Positions 26,391 to 36,142 of a stretch of 64,000 bases of DNA are shown here, one piece after another; position 1 is the first letter of the stretch; every line of letters begins with the position of its first letter. The position numbers and the translations under genes were made by a program. The stretch covers positions 1,240,001 to 1,304,000 of the forward strand of contig CP043547.1 in assembly GCA_009664345.1 (NCBI GenBank). The letters run 5' to 3'. The stretch comes from Planctomycetales bacterium 10988 (GTDB lineage Bacteria > Planctomycetota > Planctomycetia > Pirellulales > Pb10988). The notes beneath the pieces are model-generated. The model saw nothing but the letters and a program-made list of their open reading frames with translations. It had not been told where the DNA came from and did no database searches.

Positions 26391-27428
26391 TTAGAAGCTG
26401 GTCAAATTTTCGGCTTTATAAACATCCGAGACTGCACCACCGCGTTTTTCCATGTCTTCGGTGAGATAGCAAGTTCCGGTTTTTTCTTCGCTGATGAAGC
26501 TATTAGCCGTGTCATAGACAGCTTGAGGAAGTGCGACGTAGCCGACGCTAGCAGCCTTTTCGCCAGCATTTTCCATATAGTATTCAACGAATTTTTGCAT
26601 TTCAGGCCGGCTCATCGAATCTAATTTCAAGTAGATGAAGAGCGGACGACTGAAAGGAGCGTAGCTGCCATCTTCAATGGTTTCAGCGGTCGGAGCGATC
26701 GCATCGCCATCGGGATTGATAATTTTGACGGCTTTGAGCTTGTCTTCATTTTCGAAGAAATAGCTGGCACCGAAGAAGCCGATGGCTCCTTTTTCACCAG
26801 CAACCCCGGTGACCAAGACGTTGTCATCTTCGGAAGTCGACATGACATTGTCAGAACGAATGGTTCCATCATCTTCAGCAACCACTTCCTTGAAGTAATC
26901 GAAGGTACCCGAATCGGTACCCGGAGCGAAAATCTTGATCGGGGAATCTGGATAGGAATCTTTAACTTCTTTCCAGGTCTTGGCTCCCCCTTCGAGGAAG
27001 ATTTTTTGCAAATCTTCAACGGTCATTTCATCAGCCCAGTCATTATCCGGATTGACGACAATGGTCAAACCGTCATAAGCAACCGGGACTTCGATGAATT
27101 TGACGCCGGCAGATTTGGCGGATTCGAATTCAGAGGACTTGATCGGACGAGAAGCATCCGAGATATCGGTTTCATTGGCAGTGAACCGTTTGAAACCACC
27201 ACCTGTTCCAGAAACACCCACGGTGACGCTAACATCGGGAGCAATCTCCAAGAAGCCGGTAGCGATGGCTTCGGTGATCGGATAGACGGTACTCGACCCG
27301 TCCACTTCGATCTTTCCTTCCAGATCCAATTGATCTTCGGTAATCGGGCCACTGCCGGTGCATCCTTGCAACAGCGGAAGCATCGTGAGGGCAGCAAAAA
27401 GAAAACTCAGTCCAAAAAACCTTTGCAT
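26391..27428 (-). CDS. pstS: Phosphate-binding lipoprotein
   Basis: A 345-residue periplasmic phosphate-binding protein. The signal peptide ends in the lipobox LLQGC, so Cys23 is the lipidation site. Ligand-contact motifs are DGSSTVYPI (about 43-51) and VSGTGGGFKRF (about 72-82), and later PGTDSGTFDYF, as in PstS. The ATG at 27428 is preceded by GAGAGG, and an upstream in-frame codon at 27458 was rejected. It delivers phosphate to PstCA. It is transcribed on its own by virtue of the downstream terminator. Confidence 0.95.
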   Translation of the reverse strand: MQRFFGLSFLFAALTMLPLLQGCTGSGPITEDQLDLEGKIEVDGSSTVYPITEAIATGFLEIAPDVSVTVGVSGTGGGFKRFTANETDISDASRPIKSSEFESAKSAGVKFIEVPVAYDGLTIVVNPDNDWADEMTVEDLQKIFLEGGAKTWKEVKDSYPDSPIKIFAPGTDSGTFDYFKEVVAEDDGTIRSDNVMSTSEDDNVLVTGVAGEKGAIGFFGASYFFENEDKLKAVKIINPDGDAIAPTAETIEDGSYAPFSRPLFIYLKLDSMSRPEMQKFVEYYMENAGEKAASVGYVALPQAVYDTANSFISEEKTGTCYLTEDMEKRGGAVSDVYKAENLTSF

Positions 27429-27882
27429 GGGTTCCTCTCTCTTAGGAAATACGAGCAAAACTCAGGTAGGAAAATAACGAATAACTTTCAATTGGTTCGT
27501 AATCAAAGTGTAACGATTCAGGGAATTCCATGAGTGTAGTCACTATTACATTCCTGTGAATTTATGATGAAGACAGGTATTTTGCCCCTCATGACCTGTT
27601 TTTTACTTCCTTGAAGCGGCCATATTCTTACAAATTTCATGGAATAAAGAGGTGGAAGTCCTCTTGAAAGAGAGGTGAGTACACATTGGTATCCACAGAA
27701 CTCCAAAAGCTGGGCCCATTTCGCTTTCCGGGGAATCGAATTGACTCTCTGTAGGGCGTTCCTAAAATGAAATGATTAATAGAGTGTGTGGGCAAACTAT
27801 GCTGGGCAGTTTCGTTTCTGCGAACCGCTCGCCACTGGGTTTTGTCCACGGACTCCTTCTCTTCGTTAAGGAACTTCTTCCA
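27429..27882. other. Divergent promoter region, pstS / nfeD
   Basis: The 454-base gap between divergent genes should contain both promoters. ACAGGT...ACCTGT (27573-27600 region) is a weak dyad followed by T. I found no convincing Pho box here. In-frame ATGs at 27772 and 27799 before nfeD lack a ribosome site. Confidence 0.4.
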
Positions 27883-30114
27883 ATGATTGAGACCAGAACG
27901 TGGAGTATCCCCCTCACCAGGACTCCTTTTCTCCTGGGAAACCGGTGCCTCGCTCGACCAAGCAGTTCTCTGATCTGCTCGCTCTTCTGTGTGCTTCTTG
28001 CTCTTCCTTGTCTCGTTCATGCAGAAAATGCTGAACCAGCCGAAGAACGGACGAAGGCAGCAACGGGGAAATTTGGGAAGTTCATCACCGTGGCGGCTCC
28101 TTTAACGGATCAAGTTGACCGAAGTGTCCGGCGTCAAGCTCGCGAGGCCTTGCAAGCCGCCAAACTTAAAGGAGAGTGGCCGACGCTCGTCTTTGTTCTT
28201 GAGGCCGGTTCCAGCGAGCTAGGCAAGACCTTGGATTTGGCGAAGTATCTCTCCAGCCCTGCGTTACAAGGGGCGACCACCATCGCGTATATCCCTGAAC
28301 AAATAGAAGGACATCAGGTTCTGCTGGCCTTGGCTTGCGAACAAATCTTGATGGCGCCTGATGCTCGGATGGGGCTCGCGGGCAAAGATGAAGCTTCAAT
28401 CACGCCGGATATTGTCAGTATTTATCAAGAGATCGCTGGTCGGCGGCGAACGGTCCCGGAAGCCCTTGTCTTAGGGATGCTCGATCCGAAGTATGAAGTC
28501 TGGCAAGTCGAAAGCCCGATGGGAAGCTCCTTTGTTTTGAAGGAAGATTTGGAAGCCGCCCGCGAAGAAGGGGCCGTTGCCGAAGAGATCGTCATTCCAG
28601 CAGGCGAAGCGGTATTCTTTACGGGAGCCGAAGCAAGAACGGAGCTCGGCTTTGTACAACGGCTCGCCAGTAGCCGCCAAGAGGTCGCAAGTGCCCTCAA
28701 TCTTTCGCGGGAGTCTTTGGAAGAGACGGTCTCGATTGAAGATGATTGGCTGCCAGTTCGCATTGATTTACAAGGTCCGCTGACGGAGAAGCGGATTCGG
28801 CAAGCCCAAAGCATGTTGGAAACCGCACGGCGTGAGAAGAAGAATTTCATCTGTTTCTGGATCGATAGTGACGGGGGTGATCCTGCGGAAAGCCTTTCGC
28901 TGGCCGGAGTCATCGCTTCTTTGAACCCGAGTGAGGTGCGAACGGTTGCCTATATTCCTCGAAAAGCCCACGGGGATGCCGTCATTCCCGCTTTGGCTTG
29001 TGATCGAATCGTACTCGGAACCGAGGCAAGTTTTGGTGGACCGGGCGATATTTTGATGACCGACGAAGACCTCCCTTCGCTCAATGCTGGTCTGAAAGAT
29101 ATCGCGGAGAAGAAGTTTCGCTCACCTCGTCTCTGTCAATCGTTGATCGATCCTTCGATTGAACTACTTCGCTTCGAGAAACAATTGGATGATCTCCCTT
29201 TACAACGCTTTGGCACGAAGGAAGAACAGGAAGCTTGGGAGGCCGATGGTTGGAAAGTCGCTGGAGTCGTCGTCAAACAAGGCGAGCTCTTACAACTAAC
29301 AGGGCAAGAGGCAATGAATCGAGTCCCGTTGGCTTGGGAAACGGCGGAAAGTTTTGGGGACTTCAAACGACTCTTTGGCCTGGAACGTGACCCCACGCTG
29401 ATCGAACCGGGCTGGATCGATACGTTGGTTGAAGCCTTGGCACATCCTGCCGTCGCGACTTTCCTCTTTATTTTAGGCTTCACCGCCATCTGGACCGAAT
29501 TTCAAACACCGGGGCTCGGAGTCGGTTGGCTCTTGGGCGGGATTTGTTTTCTCCTTTTCTTCTGGAGTCACTACCTTGGCGGTTCGGCGGATTGGCTTGA
29601 GATCCTCTTATTTATCGCAGGGGCGTTCTGCTTAGTGATCGAGATCTTCATTCTTCCCGGATTCGGAATTTTCGGACTCACGGGAGGGCTGTTGATGCTT
29701 AGCTCCATCATTCTGGCCAGCCAAACTTTCCTCTTTCCGGCAGACTCCTATGAATTAAAACAAACCGCCCAAACGATGCTCAGCCTGATGGTTGCCGGAG
29801 TTGGTTCCATCGCGGCGGTGGTTTTGCTTCAGAAAGTCCTGCCCTATACACCTTATTATAACCGTTTGGTTTTAACGCCTCCGGAGAGTACTTCGAAATC
29901 GATGAGCGGTTTGAATCAAGGACCTTCCGCCGAGGAACAATTGATCCATCAAGTCGGCAAGGCCGTGACTCGATTGGCTCCGAGTGGGAAGGCTCGCATT
30001 GGTAAGAAGGTCTACCAGGTGATGGCCGAAGGCGAATTTGTGGAGAAAGGAACCGAGGTTCGTGTTCTCGAAGTCCGTGGCTCGACGATTGTCGTTCGCT
30101 CTCAAGAGGCATAG
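27883..30114 (+). CDS. NfeD-family membrane protein with two serine-less ClpP-like domains
   Basis: About 743 residues. A signal peptide ends near VHAEN. Two ClpP/crotonase-like domains follow (about 67-190 and 293-443). In active NfeD proteases the catalytic Ser lies in a 'SAASAG' stretch after a YxPP-type strand; here the matching stretches read YIPEQIEGHQV (136-146) and YIPRKAHGDAV (357-367), with no Ser. Then come membrane helices (about 525-620 and 640-665) and a C-terminal OB-fold (NfeD domain, VGKAVTRLAPSGKARIGKK). It is likely a scaffold partner of FloA encoded downstream. ATG 27883 is chosen because AAGGA precedes it. Confidence 0.85.
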   Translation: MIETRTWSIPLTRTPFLLGNRCLARPSSSLICSLFCVLLALPCLVHAENAEPAEERTKAATGKFGKFITVAAPLTDQVDRSVRRQAREALQAAKLKGEWPTLVFVLEAGSSELGKTLDLAKYLSSPALQGATTIAYIPEQIEGHQVLLALACEQILMAPDARMGLAGKDEASITPDIVSIYQEIAGRRRTVPEALVLGMLDPKYEVWQVESPMGSSFVLKEDLEAAREEGAVAEEIVIPAGEAVFFTGAEARTELGFVQRLASSRQEVASALNLSRESLEETVSIEDDWLPVRIDLQGPLTEKRIRQAQSMLETARREKKNFICFWIDSDGGDPAESLSLAGVIASLNPSEVRTVAYIPRKAHGDAVIPALACDRIVLGTEASFGGPGDILMTDEDLPSLNAGLKDIAEKKFRSPRLCQSLIDPSIELLRFEKQLDDLPLQRFGTKEEQEAWEADGWKVAGVVVKQGELLQLTGQEAMNRVPLAWETAESFGDFKRLFGLERDPTLIEPGWIDTLVEALAHPAVATFLFILGFTAIWTEFQTPGLGVGWLLGGICFLLFFWSHYLGGSADWLEILLFIAGAFCLVIEIFILPGFGIFGLTGGLLMLSSIILASQTFLFPADSYELKQTAQTMLSLMVAGVGSIAAVVLLQKVLPYTPYYNRLVLTPPESTSKSMSGLNQGPSAEEQLIHQVGKAVTRLAPSGKARIGKKVYQVMAEGEFVEKGTEVRVLEVRGSTIVVRSQEA

Positions 30115-30380
30115 CTTCTGAAGAGATCACTTTCGATATCCTCTCCGTTGGTTCTTGCCTCGTTCGGCGGTTAAACCACTTGTAGAAATCTTCAATTTTG
30201 CTTGCCTTGCTTCCCTACAAACATCAAGCTAGAAAGAGTGACCTACAAGATTGTTTCACAACAACTGCCCTTGGAGCGTTTTCGATAGAGATGTTTCCCA
30301 AGGTTCTTCCGCTTTCTTTGCCACGCTGTACGAAGAAACAGAAGAATCACGCTCCGGGTTCCATCGAAGAGGTTAACTGG

Positions 30381-31016
30381 ATGACGTATTTTGTTTGGGC
30401 ATTGATTGCTCTGGTGTTGGGACTTGCCATGGTGATGTTGGAGGTGTTTGTGCCATCAGCGGGGATTCTTGGCTTCTTGGCCTTTTCCCTTTTAATCACT
30501 TCCGTCGTTTTCGCCTTTCTGCATAGTCCAATGATGGGAGCCATTTTTCTCACCACCGTGATGATTGGTTTGCCATTCGTCTTCCTGATCGCCATCCAGT
30601 GGTTTCCCTACACCCCGGTCGGTCGCCGCATCCTGCTACGTACGCCGACCCTGGAAGATGAAGAATCCAACGAAGACCCTTCCGGGCTCAATGCCTTGAT
30701 GGGAAAGATCGGCCGAGCGCGTTCGGTGATGCTTCCCAGTGGTGCCGTGACCATCGATGGCAAGACGATCGACGCGGTCAGCGCCGGGATGACGATCGAA
30801 CAAGGTCAGCTAGTAGAAGTTATCGAAGTTCGAGGGAATCGCGTCGTTGTCTGCCCGATCGAAGAGGAAGTGAATCGGGAATGGGCCGAGGATTCCGATG
30901 AGCCTTTTTCGGAAGATTCCAATCAAAACACTGGCCTTGATACCTCTTCCGAGCCAGATTTAAATCAATCCATCGACTCGCTGGGCTTGGATTCACTCGA
31001 TAACCCACTTCGTTAA
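30381..31016 (+). CDS. Short NfeD-family membrane protein
   Basis: About 212 residues, the truncated NfeD type without a protease domain. Three to four membrane helices span about 3-80 (the first rich in Leu/Val/Met, with LEVFVPSAGILGF), followed by an OB-fold with MGKIGRARSVMLPSGAVTID and VIEVRGNRVVV. The C-terminal 45 residues are acidic and disordered. ATG 30381 follows GAAGAGG; the open frame extends further upstream but without support. It belongs with nfeD and floA. Confidence 0.85.
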   Translation: MTYFVWALIALVLGLAMVMLEVFVPSAGILGFLAFSLLITSVVFAFLHSPMMGAIFLTTVMIGLPFVFLIAIQWFPYTPVGRRILLRTPTLEDEESNEDPSGLNALMGKIGRARSVMLPSGAVTIDGKTIDAVSAGMTIEQGQLVEVIEVRGNRVVVCPIEEEVNREWAEDSDEPFSEDSNQNTGLDTSSEPDLNQSIDSLGLDSLDNPLR

Positions 31017-31383
31017 TGGGCAGCTTTCCTCGCTTCCAACTTGATTTGATCTTATAATCTACAGAGCATTTTTCTTTTGAGTGTCTCTACTTTGACGCTA
31101 GCGAAACAAGATTGACAAGGAGATCGAAGCAGGCAAAGCCAAGAGCTTCGTCGATGCAGAACGACGAAGTCAGTCGAAGTTGCAGCAAGTCAAATGGCGA
31201 CAGGCAAAGGAAAAACGCTCTCGAACCGTAAAAAGAATGGTTCTTTCCTCCAGTTTCCCGTTCCCGTTTCTTGACAAGCCACCCTCGTATCGCATACGGT
31301 GTTATCGAAATGCTTGTCGTTTTAGGGAGTGAAACTATTTCTTTTCGGGCACCTTTGGCCTTTATCCTTGCGGGACCACATCG
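31017..31383. other. Intergenic region before floA
   Basis: Two hairpins are visible: CTTCGTCG/CGACGAAG near 31149-31172 and GAACC/GGTTC near 31223-31243. A frame of about 70 codons beginning after a stop at 31099 is open, Lys/Arg-rich and without a start codon, so I do not call it. The floA promoter may lie here. Confidence 0.4.
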
Positions 31384-32448
31384 ATGAATCTCTTTGCTCA
31401 GATGGACGAATTTTGGCCGATCATAGTCTTGGTCTTATTCTTTGTCGTGGTAGTAGGGGGGCTAATCTTTTTAGGGATTTTCGCCCGCTACTTTGGCCTT
31501 TGGATTCAATCCGTCACCACCGGGGCGAGAGTCGGCCTACTCGATATGATTGGGATGACCTTCCGAAAGGTAAATCCTTCCGTCATCGTCCGAGCGAAGA
31601 TTATGGCCGTCCAAGCCGGTTTGACGGAAGAAGATGGTGTGACGACAAATGCTTTGGAAGCCCACTACCTTGCTGGTGGTCGCGTGCCGTTGGTCGTTCG
31701 AGCCTTGATTGCTGCTCGCAAAGCCAAAACCATTGACCTCGATTTCAAATTGGCGACAGCCATTGACTTGGCCGGGCGGAATGTCCTGGAAGCTGTTCAA
31801 ACAAGCGTCAATCCCAAGGTCATCGACTGTCCTAATCCCAAAAGTGGTCGATCCACCCTGGACGGGGTCGCCAAAGACGGAATTCAACTTAAAGCCAAAG
31901 CCCGCGTGACCGTACGAGCGAACCTCCGCAAGTTGATCGGGGGGGCCACCGAAGAAACGATCGTCGCCCGGGTCGGCGAAGGGATCGTGACCGCCATCGG
32001 TTCTGCGGAAAAACATCAAGATGTGTTGGAAAATCCTGATCGGATTTCTAAGGAAGTATTAGGTCGGAAACTCGATTCGCAAACCGCTTTCTCGATCGTT
32101 TCGATTGACATTGCCGATATCGATGTCGGCGACAACATCGGTGCCCGCCTCCAAGCGGATCAAGCCGAAGCCGATACCCATGTCGCTCAAGCCCGTGCGG
32201 AAAAACGACGTGCCTTGGCTGTCGCGGAAGAACGAGAGAATATCGCCAAGATTGAAGAATCCCGTGCCGCCGTGGTTGCTGCGGAAGCGGAAGTCCCGAA
32301 GGCCATTGCCGAAGCTTTCTCTTCGCAAACGCTCGGGATTATGGACTACTACCGTTTACGCAATGTTGAAGCTGATACCGACATGCGGACCGCGATTTCG
32401 AAGATGGGAACGATTTCGACTTCCAGTAATTCAGGAAATCAAGCGTAA
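31384..32448 (+). CDS. floA: Flotillin-like membrane scaffold protein
   Basis: A 354-residue FloA (YqfA type). One N-terminal membrane hairpin (about 10-32) is followed by the SPFH-like domain with [20 protein letters not shown] and [19 protein letters not shown]. The C-terminal helical region (about 250-330) is rich in Ala/Glu ([20 protein letters not shown]), for oligomerisation. It organises membrane microdomains in bacteria. NfeD proteins are the usual partners and are encoded just upstream. The stop overlaps the next start by one base (TAATG). Confidence 0.95.
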   Translation: MNLFAQMDEFWPIIVLVLFFVVVVGGLIFLGIFARYFGLWIQSVTTGARVGLLDMIGMTFRKVNPSVIVRAKIMAVQAGLTEEDGVTTNALEAHYLAGGRVPLVVRALIAARKAKTIDLDFKLATAIDLAGRNVLEAVQTSVNPKVIDCPNPKSGRSTLDGVAKDGIQLKAKARVTVRANLRKLIGGATEETIVARVGEGIVTAIGSAEKHQDVLENPDRISKEVLGRKLDSQTAFSIVSIDIADIDVGDNIGARLQADQAEADTHVAQARAEKRRALAVAEERENIAKIEESRAAVVAAEAEVPKAIAEAFSSQTLGIMDYYRLRNVEADTDMRTAISKMGTISTSSNSGNQA

Positions 32449-33131
32449 TGGCAGCTCTACTTTTCGGCTGGGATATTGGGGAAGTTCTCGGGGCGATCAT
32501 CACGATCGTTGTGCTCATTTTCTACGGCGTAAATGCCTTGGTGGAAAAAGCTCGCAATTCTCCCCGACTTCCTCCGAGTAATCAGTCTTCCCAAGGAAGT
32601 AGTTGGAATCAAGAGCAAGAACGTTGGAAATCAGACCGCGAAGAATACGGTTCTGACGAATATGAAGACGAAGAATATCAAGAGGAACCGGTTCAAGCCG
32701 GACGTGCGCCGCAAGGGGCAACCGTCGAACAACAAGTAGAGAATTTCCTCAGACAAGTTCAGGGACAATTCGCCGATCACGATCGAATTGTCAAACAGCA
32801 ACGACGCCAATGGGATGATCAAGATTCGATGGAAGAGGAGTCGCATCACGAGTCGATCGAATCCCACCATCTCCATAGCTCCTTGGAAAATCGTCAAATC
32901 GAAAACACCTTGAACGAGCGTCAAAGACGACTTGCAGAACGGCGAGAAGCCCAAGAACAGGTTGAAATGCCCAACGATTTGACCAAAAAGGATACCAGGC
33001 GATTAGTTCCTAGCCAGCAAGAGCCTCAATTGCCCCCCGAAGCGGAATCCTTTCTCTCCATGCTGAGGGACCCCCGCCAAATTTCAAACGCTATTATTCT
33101 GCAAGAGATTCTCAAACGACCAGATTTCTAA
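32448..33131 (+). CDS. Small single-pass membrane protein co-translated with FloA
   Basis: A 227-residue protein that I cannot assign to a characterised family. One membrane helix (about 8-30, DIGEVLGAIITIVVLIFYGV) is followed by an acidic, Gln/Glu-rich, probably disordered or coiled-coil region (about 50-185). The C-terminal block has FLSMLRDPRQISNAIILQEI, with a pattern (LRDP...A..LQEIL) that I associate with planctomycete proteins. Its start shares one base with the floA stop, so it is probably made in step with FloA and may be a microdomain component. Confidence 0.75.
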   Translation: MAALLFGWDIGEVLGAIITIVVLIFYGVNALVEKARNSPRLPPSNQSSQGSSWNQEQERWKSDREEYGSDEYEDEEYQEEPVQAGRAPQGATVEQQVENFLRQVQGQFADHDRIVKQQRRQWDDQDSMEEESHHESIESHHLHSSLENRQIENTLNERQRRLAERREAQEQVEMPNDLTKKDTRRLVPSQQEPQLPPEAESFLSMLRDPRQISNAIILQEILKRPDF

Positions 33132-33286
33132 ACCGTTATCCCTTTCATTTAAACCATCTCCGCCATGAGGTCGCTTTTTCGAAGCAATGCCCTCCCGGGT
33201 TCCAAAAAGGGCGTTATTCCCTGCCAAACTTTTTCGGTTTCTATTACGGTAGTAGATAGGAACTCACTTCAAAGGAACTCGAATCG

Positions 33287-34102
33287 ATGAAACAGCAGCC
33301 GACCATCCGTGTAGGCGCGGTCAATTATCTCAACACCAAGCCGCTCATCTGTGGCTTGAGGGATATCGCTCCCCACCTCGATCTTGTCTTGGACCTTCCC
33401 AGTCGCTTAGCCGATCGGATGCACCGGGGTGAACTTGATGTGGCCTTGATTCCCTCGGTGAAAGCCTTTGAGCACCCTGAATATACGATCCTTTCTGATG
33501 CCTGTATTGGTTGCCGCGGCCCGGTCCGTAGTGTCAAAGTTTTCTTCCGTGTGCCTCCTGCCGAGGTTCGCACTCTCGCCCTCGATGAAGGTTCTCGCAC
33601 CAGTGCGGCTTTAACCAAAGTTCTCCTCTGGCAACGCTTTCAACTCAAACCAAACACCGAGCAACTCCCGATTGGCTCCACGGTGAAGGATTCGAATGCC
33701 GATGCCGTCCTCCTCATCGGGGATCGTGCAATGTTCCATCCGCCGGGGGAATTCGTCGAAGTTTGGGACTTGGGAGAAGAGTGGGTACAGTGGGCGAAGT
33801 TGCCTTTTGTCTTTGCCATGTGGGTGGCTCGTCCGGGTGTGGACCTAAGTCTGGTGGAAGGTCCGCTCGGAGCCGCCCGCGACCTGGGGCTTCGCCATTT
33901 GGAAAAAATTTGTGCGGAAGAAGCATCTGCCTTGGCACTTACCGAAGAAGAGTGCTTGGTTTATTTACGAGATCATTTACACTTCTTCTTAGGGCCTCAA
34001 GAAAAAAGCGGCTTATTACGATTTCACACCTATTGTCAACAGTTAGGAATCATTCCCCATGGGCAGCAGCTTGAATTCGGGCATCGCCAAACTTCTCGAT
34101 AA
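33287..34102 (+). CDS. mqnA: Chorismate dehydratase, futalosine pathway
   Basis: A 271-residue MqnA that converts chorismate to 3-enolpyruvylbenzoate, the first step of futalosine menaquinone synthesis. The fold is periplasmic-binding-like; the N-terminus VGAVNYLNTKPLICGL and the block LASLIPSVKAFE-type (DVALIPSVKAFEHPEY) are characteristic, as are LALDEGSRTSAALTKVLL and the 'LLIGDRAM' motif. The gene overlaps mqnC by 44 bases, so expression is coupled. mqnB, mqnD and mqnE are not in this window. Confidence 0.92.
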   Translation: MKQQPTIRVGAVNYLNTKPLICGLRDIAPHLDLVLDLPSRLADRMHRGELDVALIPSVKAFEHPEYTILSDACIGCRGPVRSVKVFFRVPPAEVRTLALDEGSRTSAALTKVLLWQRFQLKPNTEQLPIGSTVKDSNADAVLLIGDRAMFHPPGEFVEVWDLGEEWVQWAKLPFVFAMWVARPGVDLSLVEGPLGAARDLGLRHLEKICAEEASALALTEEECLVYLRDHLHFFLGPQEKSGLLRFHTYCQQLGIIPHGQQLEFGHRQTSR

Positions 34103-35201
34103 AGCGGTCGCTGGCGAACGTCTCACACCGGAAGAAGGTCTGCAACTCTTCGATTGTCACGACCTGCCGGCGTTGGGTCGGGCCGCCAACGAGGTAACCT
34201 TGCGGCTTCATCCTGAAGATTATCGCACTTATAACATTGACCGAAATATCAACTACACCAATATTTGCACCGCGGTTTGTGACTTCTGTGCCTTCTATCG
34301 AGGTCCTAAACACGAAGAGGGATACGTTCTCAACCGGCAGGAATTGCTCGCCAAAGTCCGCGAAACGGTCGAACTTGGTGGAGATCAAATTCTGATGCAA
34401 GGGGGACTTCATCCCCGCTTCAAACTCGATTGGTATGTCGAACTTCTGCAAGATATCAAACGAGAATTCCCTCAGGTTAATGTCCACGGTTTCAGCCCGC
34501 CGGAAATTCATCACTTCAGCAAGATCAATAAACTCCCGCTCAAGACCGTTCTGGAACGCTTGCAAAAAGCGGGTTTAGGAAGTCTGCCTGGAGGTGGAGC
34601 CGAAATCTTGGTGGATCGGGTTCGAAATGAAATCACCAAGGGAAAAGTGAATTCCGACGATTGGTTGAATGTTTGCCGTGTTTGGCATCAACTCGGAGGT
34701 CGCGGTTCGGCGACGATGATGTTTGGCCATGTGGAAACTTTGGCTGAACGCGTCGAACACCTCGACCGCATTCGCCAACTGCAAGACGAAACCGGCGGCT
34801 TCACGGCCTTCATTTGTTGGACCTTCCAGCCGGACAATACCGATCTCGCCCACATTCCGCCTGCCGGCCCTTACGAATATCTTCGAACTCAGGCGATTGC
34901 TCGCCTTTATCTTGATAATGTTCCCAACATCCAATCGAGTTGGGTAACCCAAGGTTTGCAAGTCGGCGGCCTCGCATTGCTTTTCGGAGCGAATGACATG
35001 GGCAGTCTGATGATCGAAGAAAATGTCGTCGCCAGCGCGGGAACGGTTCATTATTTGACTTTGGAACAAATTCGCGATGCCATCAAAGAAGCTGGCTATA
35101 CTCCCCGCCAGCGGAATGTTCATTATCAACTGATTGAAGAAACCTTTAAAGTGCCGCCACCGGACGCGGACAAAAAGAGCTTGCCGATTTTATCCGCCTA
35201 G
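34059..35201 (+). CDS. mqnC: Cyclic dehypoxanthine futalosine synthase (radical SAM)
   Basis: A 380-residue radical SAM enzyme. CTAVCDFCAF holds the three cysteines (CxxxCxxC) for the 4Fe-4S cluster. Other typical MqnC blocks are GGLHPRFKLDWYVEL, VHGFSPPEI, GLGSLPGGGAEIL and LLFGANDMGSLMIEENVV. It cyclises dehypoxanthine futalosine to the naphthoquinone precursor. ATG 34059 lies within mqnA (44-base overlap). A weak hairpin (AATGAGG/CCTCATT, 35226-35263) follows and may end the transcript. Confidence 0.93.
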   Translation: MGSSLNSGIAKLLDKAVAGERLTPEEGLQLFDCHDLPALGRAANEVTLRLHPEDYRTYNIDRNINYTNICTAVCDFCAFYRGPKHEEGYVLNRQELLAKVRETVELGGDQILMQGGLHPRFKLDWYVELLQDIKREFPQVNVHGFSPPEIHHFSKINKLPLKTVLERLQKAGLGSLPGGGAEILVDRVRNEITKGKVNSDDWLNVCRVWHQLGGRGSATMMFGHVETLAERVEHLDRIRQLQDETGGFTAFICWTFQPDNTDLAHIPPAGPYEYLRTQAIARLYLDNVPNIQSSWVTQGLQVGGLALLFGANDMGSLMIEENVVASAGTVHYLTLEQIRDAIKEAGYTPRQRNVHYQLIEETFKVPPPDADKKSLPILSA

Positions 35202-35225
35202 GCGATGCCCTCAGAAAACGGTGAG

Positions 35226-35263
35226 AATGAGGTCGCTTGATCGCAGCAGATCACGGCCTCATT
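35226..35263 (+). terminator. Probable terminator after mqnC
   Basis: AATGAGG...CCTCATT, with further pairing possible inside, followed by TCCTTTTG, 25 bases after the mqnC stop. The stem is short, so confidence is moderate. Confidence 0.5.
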
Positions 35264-35294
35264 TCCTTTTGAATACCATGATAGAAAGCTCTCG

Positions 35295-36077
35295 ATGATC
35301 GAAGTCCAGCAACTGACGAAAGCCTACAAAGGTCATTTCGGGAGCGAAACCGTGGCGGTCGATGGAATTTCGTTTACGGTGCAAGGTGGTGAAATCTACG
35401 GCCTGCTCGGACCAAATGGTGCCGGCAAGACGACGACGCTTCGCATGCTCAGTACCATGCTCCAACCGACTTCCGGCGATGCGATTCTCGATGGTTATTC
35501 CGTCAAAGAAAAACCGGAAGAAGTCCGCAAACGAATAGGTTTCGTTTCGGGAACGACCGGGGTTTACGACCGGATGACCGCTTGGGAACTGGTTGAGTAC
35601 TTTGGCCAACTGCATCAGATCGAGCCAAAACTTTTGAAATCACGCATGGAGGCACTTTTCGAACGCCTCAGTATGCAAGAGATTCGCAACCGGCTTTGTG
35701 CCAAAATGTCTACTGGGATGAAGCAAAAAGTCTCGATTGCCCGTGCATTGGTCCATGATCCCCCCATCTTGATCTTTGATGAAGCGACTGCTGGCCTCGA
35801 TGTGATGGTCGCCCGGAATTTGCTGGAAATCATTTCCGAATTGCGAGACCAAGGAAAGTGCATTGTTTTTTCCACCCACATCATGCCGGAAGCGGAGCTA
35901 CTTTGCCACCGAGTAGGGATTCTCTATCATGGGCATTTGCTGGAAGAAGGAACGTTGGAAGATTTGTCTGAGAAATATGGCGACGCTCGTTTGAATGAAA
36001 TTTTCTTTCAGATTGTCCGCCACTACGAAGAAACGGAACTCCAAAATCGTTCCACATCAACGAACTCAACAGAATAA
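35295..36077 (+). CDS. ABC transporter ATP-binding protein (NatA-like)
   Basis: A 260-residue ABC ATPase. Walker A is GPNGAGKTTT (about 40-49), signature LCAKMSTGMKQKVSIARAL (mutated from LSGGQ to MSTGMKQ, as in NatA and DrrA-type proteins), and Walker B ILIFDEATAGLD. The last 40 residues are specific. NatA-type proteins work with an ABC-2 permease, but no permease gene follows here. The substrate is unknown. No signal peptide. Confidence 0.85.
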   Translation: MIEVQQLTKAYKGHFGSETVAVDGISFTVQGGEIYGLLGPNGAGKTTTLRMLSTMLQPTSGDAILDGYSVKEKPEEVRKRIGFVSGTTGVYDRMTAWELVEYFGQLHQIEPKLLKSRMEALFERLSMQEIRNRLCAKMSTGMKQKVSIARALVHDPPILIFDEATAGLDVMVARNLLEIISELRDQGKCIVFSTHIMPEAELLCHRVGILYHGHLLEEGTLEDLSEKYGDARLNEIFFQIVRHYEETELQNRSTSTNSTE

Positions 36078-36142
36078 TCACCCCTCACCTGGGTAGTTTT
36101 CTTGACCTTTCCCACTAACATTGAATAGATAGACACGACATC

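Noticed and set aside
31100-31320. A Lys/Arg-rich frame without a start before floA
   Set aside because: It has no start codon; the hairpins that overlap it explain the composition better.
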